DNA of 64,000 bases. Origin: an uncultured Acidobacteriota bacterium (GTDB taxonomy: Bacteria; Acidobacteriota; Terriglobia; Terriglobales; Acidobacteriaceae). Every line of letters starts with the position of its first letter. Positions within the stretch are counted from its first letter, which is position 1. The stretch spans positions 1 through 64,000 of the forward strand of contig CAIQPK010000007.1 of assembly GCA_903873705.1 (NCBI GenBank), read 5' to 3'. The notes under the pieces are model-generated. The model had not been told where the DNA came from and did no database searches. It worked only from the letters and a program-made list of their open reading frames with translations. Of this stretch, positions 58,270 through 64,000 are shown in pieces. Position numbers and translations under genes: made by a program.

Positions 58270-59112
58270 GTGAAATTTCACCGCATCATTCGCGACACCG
58301 GCTTCGCCCTCGCGCTGCTTTTGCTCATCTCAGCTCTCGGGCTGCAGGCTCAATCGGCCCCCAAAGCCTCCGCCAAGCCAGAAACCTACTTCTTCCTCGT
58401 CTTCAGCGATCCCGCCACCGGCAGGGAGGCCGAGTACAACAAGTTTTACGATGAACAGCACGGCCCCGACGTGACCTCCATCCCCGGCTTCATCTCCGGC
58501 CGGCGCTACGTCATGGCCGACGAGCAGCTCCGCCGCGTTCCTCTCATTAAGCCAAAGTACCTCATCCTCTATCGCGTCGAAACCGCTGACCCAGTGTGGG
58601 TCCGCGACGAGATCGCCCGCCGCCTCAAGAGCGGCGTCACCCGCCAAAGCTCCTCCGCCGTGAATTTCAAGATGTACACCTACCGCAAGTTCACTCCGGA
58701 ACAAACCGGCGTAGGCGGCGACCAGCCCAGCGCCAAGCCGGGCCCCAAGAACGAGTACGTCCAGATCGTCTTCGGCGACGCCACCCCCGGCCAGGACGAC
58801 GACTTCAACCACTGGTACAACACCGTCCACGAGCCCGAGCTGCTCGCCGTCCCCGGCTTCACCAAGGGCGACCGCGGCATCATCAGCCCAGTCCAGTTCA
58901 CCCACACCGACGAAGGCCCCACGCAGTCGAAGTACATCGCCATCTTCGAGCTACGCTCCTCGGCCATTCAGGCCGTCTTCGACGACAACGCCAAGCTCAC
59001 CAAGGTCCCACCATCCTTCGATAAGGAACGCACTTTCGGCTACACCATGCGAGCCGTCGGTCCCCCCATGCTCGGCGACAAGATTCGTGCAGAGCGCGCG
59101 AAACACCCGTAA
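58270..59112 (+). CDS. Exported tandem ferredoxin-fold (EthD/Dabb-like) protein
   Basis: A 280-residue protein with a GTG start at 58270 (GAGGA six bases before) and a signal peptide (LALLLLISALGLQAQS). The mature part has two similar alpha/beta units: TYFFLVFSDPATGREAEYNKFYDEQHGPDVTSIPGFISGRRY at about 40-80 and EYVQIVFGDATPGQDDDFNHWYNTVHEPELLAVPGFTKGDRG at about 160-205. The repeated (F/W)-Y-(D/N)-x2-H-(G/E)-P-(D/E)-(V/L) plus PGF pattern is the EthD/Dabb-like type, found in ester or ether-degrading and heme-binding proteins. Two copies in one chain would form an internal dimer. The ligand is unknown. Confidence 0.8.
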   Translation: MKFHRIIRDTGFALALLLLISALGLQAQSAPKASAKPETYFFLVFSDPATGREAEYNKFYDEQHGPDVTSIPGFISGRRYVMADEQLRRVPLIKPKYLILYRVETADPVWVRDEIARRLKSGVTRQSSSAVNFKMYTYRKFTPEQTGVGGDQPSAKPGPKNEYVQIVFGDATPGQDDDFNHWYNTVHEPELLAVPGFTKGDRGIISPVQFTHTDEGPTQSKYIAIFELRSSAIQAVFDDNAKLTKVPPSFDKERTFGYTMRAVGPPMLGDKIRAERAKHP

Positions 59113-59128
59113 TAACATCTCCGCAAGA

Positions 59129-59159
59129 CAGAAGGCCTCCGCATGGCGGAGGCCTTCTG
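59129..59159. terminator. Bidirectional terminator between convergent genes
   Basis: GAAGGCCTCCGC, an ATG loop and GCGGAGGCCTTC form a perfect 12-bp stem, extended by CA/TG, 16 bases after the stop of the 58270 gene. Confidence 0.85.
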
Positions 59160-59185
59160 CCTTGCCCTTCGAGATCATTCTCGCC

Positions 59186-59845
59186 TTATTTAGCTTTAGG
59201 TGGAGCAGCGGGTGTATCTATCCCAGGCTTCAGATCGGGCGGTTGACCCTTCAGAATCGGGTTCACATAACCGGAAGGCAACGCACGATCCGGATCGGGG
59301 CGAACGCTCAGGTACTCGACGTGCTCGTCGATCTTCTCCCAGCCATGCGGCGTATCCGGAGGAATGATGACAATATCGCCCGGATGCACCACTTGACGAT
59401 GGCCATCGCCCTGCTTCACCTTGCCCGAAGCCGTCGGTCCATTCAACGTGGTGTACATATACGCGGTGCTGGGAGTTTCATGGGCGTCATAGAGTGTCCC
59501 GCCCGTCGCAATCGTCCCTGTGCCCCCAATAACGACGAAGACCTCGGTCTGTTCATGGTGAGCCAGCATGCTGACCGACCCGTCCGGGCTCTCTTTCAGT
59601 GGACCCGCGCGGTGGATCACAGCAACGGAAACATTCAGCTTGCCAATGTTCACGTCCTTCAACGTCTGGTCCATCGCCGGAGCCGTGGCTTCGAACTTCT
59701 GAACCTCTTTTACCTCTTCGGCGGTAATGTAGACCGCATCATGAGCAGGCGGGGACTGGGGAACGGGATTCGAAGTTTTGGTCTGCGCATACATCATCGC
59801 CGGGAGTAGCGCCATGATGGCCAGGCCGGGCCGTATTGTCTGCAT
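59186..59845 (-). CDS. Exported cupin-domain protein
   Basis: A 219-residue protein with a signal peptide (residues 1-20, AMMYAQ) and a cupin fold at about 80-185 (LNVSVAVIHRAGP, MLAHHEQTEVFVVIGGTGTIATGG with the HH..E metal motif, and HPGDIVIIPPDTPHGWEKIDEHVEYLSV with the second His). It probably binds a metal ion in the periplasm. It is divergent from nothing and convergent with the tandem ferredoxin-fold gene. Possible roles include dioxygenase or isomerase; unknown. Confidence 0.87.
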   Translation of the reverse strand: MQTIRPGLAIMALLPAMMYAQTKTSNPVPQSPPAHDAVYITAEEVKEVQKFEATAPAMDQTLKDVNIGKLNVSVAVIHRAGPLKESPDGSVSMLAHHEQTEVFVVIGGTGTIATGGTLYDAHETPSTAYMYTTLNGPTASGKVKQGDGHRQVVHPGDIVIIPPDTPHGWEKIDEHVEYLSVRPDPDRALPSGYVNPILKGQPPDLKPGIDTPAAPPKAK

Positions 59846-60093
59846 TCTTTTTTCCTTTGCATGACCAGAGATAGGAGTGATTCGAAATGAATCCTATCGC
59901 CAAGCAGCGTGCGCTGTACAGGCAAACGATTCCCGCATCATTCGCGACCAGCACACTTCAGCCGTTTCACCTTCTCGTATCGCGCGCCATGGCCGCTTCG
60001 GATGCGCGCCGAAAAATCCGGCGCCACTCACACCTCGCAGACCCATGACGGACCACGGGATGGCATCTGCAACGCAAAAATTGTGGAAGTAAA

Positions 60094-60170
60094 TGGTCGG
60101 GACGACTAGATTCGAACTAGCGACCTCACCCACCCCAAGGGTGCGCTCTACCAGGCTGAGCCACGTCCCG
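60094..60170 (-). tRNA. tRNA-Pro (GGG)
   Basis: A 77-base tRNA on the minus strand with CCA encoded. The acceptor stem is CGGGACG/CGTCCCG, the D-arm GCTC..GAGC, the anticodon stem CACCC/GGGTG with loop TTGGGGT, so the anticodon is GGG (Pro, CCC/CCU). The T-arm is GCTAG/CTAGT with loop TTCGAAT. It stands alone. Confidence 0.95.
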
Positions 60171-60265
60171 ACTGTGTTGCGGAAGCGCCGGCCGAAAGGC
60201 CCGCGCTGGGGTAAAACAAGTGTACTACGCGGCTCGGACTCCACCTAATCCAAGCCGCAACCCCT

Positions 60266-60538
60266 CTAGTGCGTCGGAGCCACGAACTCCTTCGGCAACT
60301 CACCGCCCGACCCGAAGAAGAACTCATTCATCTGCTCCACCAGGAACTCCTGCGCTTCGCGCGTCCACGGCTGCAGGCGATACTCATTCAGCAGCATCTT
60401 CTGCCGCTCCACCCACTCGCCCCACGCCCGCTGCGACACGTTCTTGTAAATCTTCTGCCCAAAATCGGAGTCAAACGGCGGCTCATCCAGGCCCTCCATC
60501 TCGGCTTTGTACTTCGTGCAGAAAACCATGTGCGCCAT
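60266..60538 (-). CDS. Fe(2+)-trafficking protein (YggX family)
   Basis: A 90-residue cytoplasmic protein that protects iron-sulfur clusters from oxidation. The family pattern is clear: VFCTKYKAEMEGLDEPPFDSDFGQKIYKNVSQRAWGEWVERQKMLLNEYRL, with the conserved Cys in FCTKYK, and the ending REAQEFLVEQMNEFFFG. The ATG at 60538 has AAGGAG 11 bases upstream; the start at 60595 would add residues of no family match. It is divergent from the ligA gene. Confidence 0.94.
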   Translation of the reverse strand: MAHMVFCTKYKAEMEGLDEPPFDSDFGQKIYKNVSQRAWGEWVERQKMLLNEYRLQPWTREAQEFLVEQMNEFFFGSGGELPKEFVAPTH

Positions 60539-60562
60539 CGTCGTAGAACTCCTTTCCCCTAG

Positions 60563-64000
<3,438 letters not shown>

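Overview
The window looks like a chromosomal segment of a soil Acidobacteriota, most likely class Terriglobia (the Granulicella, Terriglobus, Edaphobacter type). This rests on family content and not on a marker-gene comparison: a VWFA-related protein of the acidobacterial type, an Oar-like giant TonB-dependent receptor with an N-terminal carboxypeptidase-regulatory domain, exported NHL and Ig-like proteins, PEP-CTERM and PExPT-CTERM small proteins, high GC, and intergenic repeats typical of that group. Both window ends cut genes: GTP-dependent PEP carboxykinase on the left and a glucoamylase-family protein on the right.

Region by region. 1-2651: the end of pckG, then a three-gene unit (membrane protein, winged-helix regulator, short CreD-like protein) with three copies of one palindromic operator-like motif. 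2.9-18.2 kb: an aldo/keto reductase, then exported or cell-surface proteins: VWFA protein, a 1287-residue extracellular nuclease, an S1/P1 nuclease, a 1251-residue TonB-dependent receptor and an NHL/Ig protein. The intergenic spaces are rich in REP-like repeats. 18.5-30.6 kb: housekeeping and mixed functions (bactofilin, GYF_2 membrane protein, VOC protein, YcxB-like protein, zinc alcohol dehydrogenase, SPFH protein, GH13 glucosidase, FmdE-like protein, a second TonB receptor, gatA, gatC). 30.6-43.7 kb: envelope polysaccharide region. A GT4 transferase, a priming sugar transferase and rfbC flank a seven-gene operon on the minus strand: export channel, chain-length protein, polymerase/ligase, FkbH-like protein, GT2, GT9 and gmhB. 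Most genes in it overlap or nearly touch, which implies translational coupling. A 54-residue PExPT-CTERM peptide gene lies just upstream. 44-53.5 kb: thioredoxin-like protein, beta-carbonic anhydrase, glycine-zipper lipoprotein, a frameshifted glycine C-acetyltransferase gene, acyltransferase, RelA/SpoT, an exported hydrolase and a PEP-CTERM protein. 53.5-54.3 kb: a long non-coding stretch with a strong hairpin and a perfect 18-bp palindrome. 54.3-59.9 kb: a Tat-exported MmgE/PrpD protein, a catalase-like protein, an NHL protein, a tandem ferredoxin-fold protein and a cupin. 60-64 kb: tRNA-Pro(GGG), a YggX-like protein, ligA and the glucoamylase fragment.

The least explained signals are: (i) a C-terminal module shared by two large exported proteins, made of two membrane helices with a lipobox-like cysteine followed by a short beta-rich tail; (ii) the repeated ACTTTG-N5-CAAAGT sites around the mini-CreD operon; (iii) an FkbH-like enzyme in a polysaccharide operon without an acyl carrier protein; (iv) sortable PExPT-CTERM and PEP-CTERM proteins with no exosortase in the window; (v) the single-base frameshift in the acetyltransferase gene.
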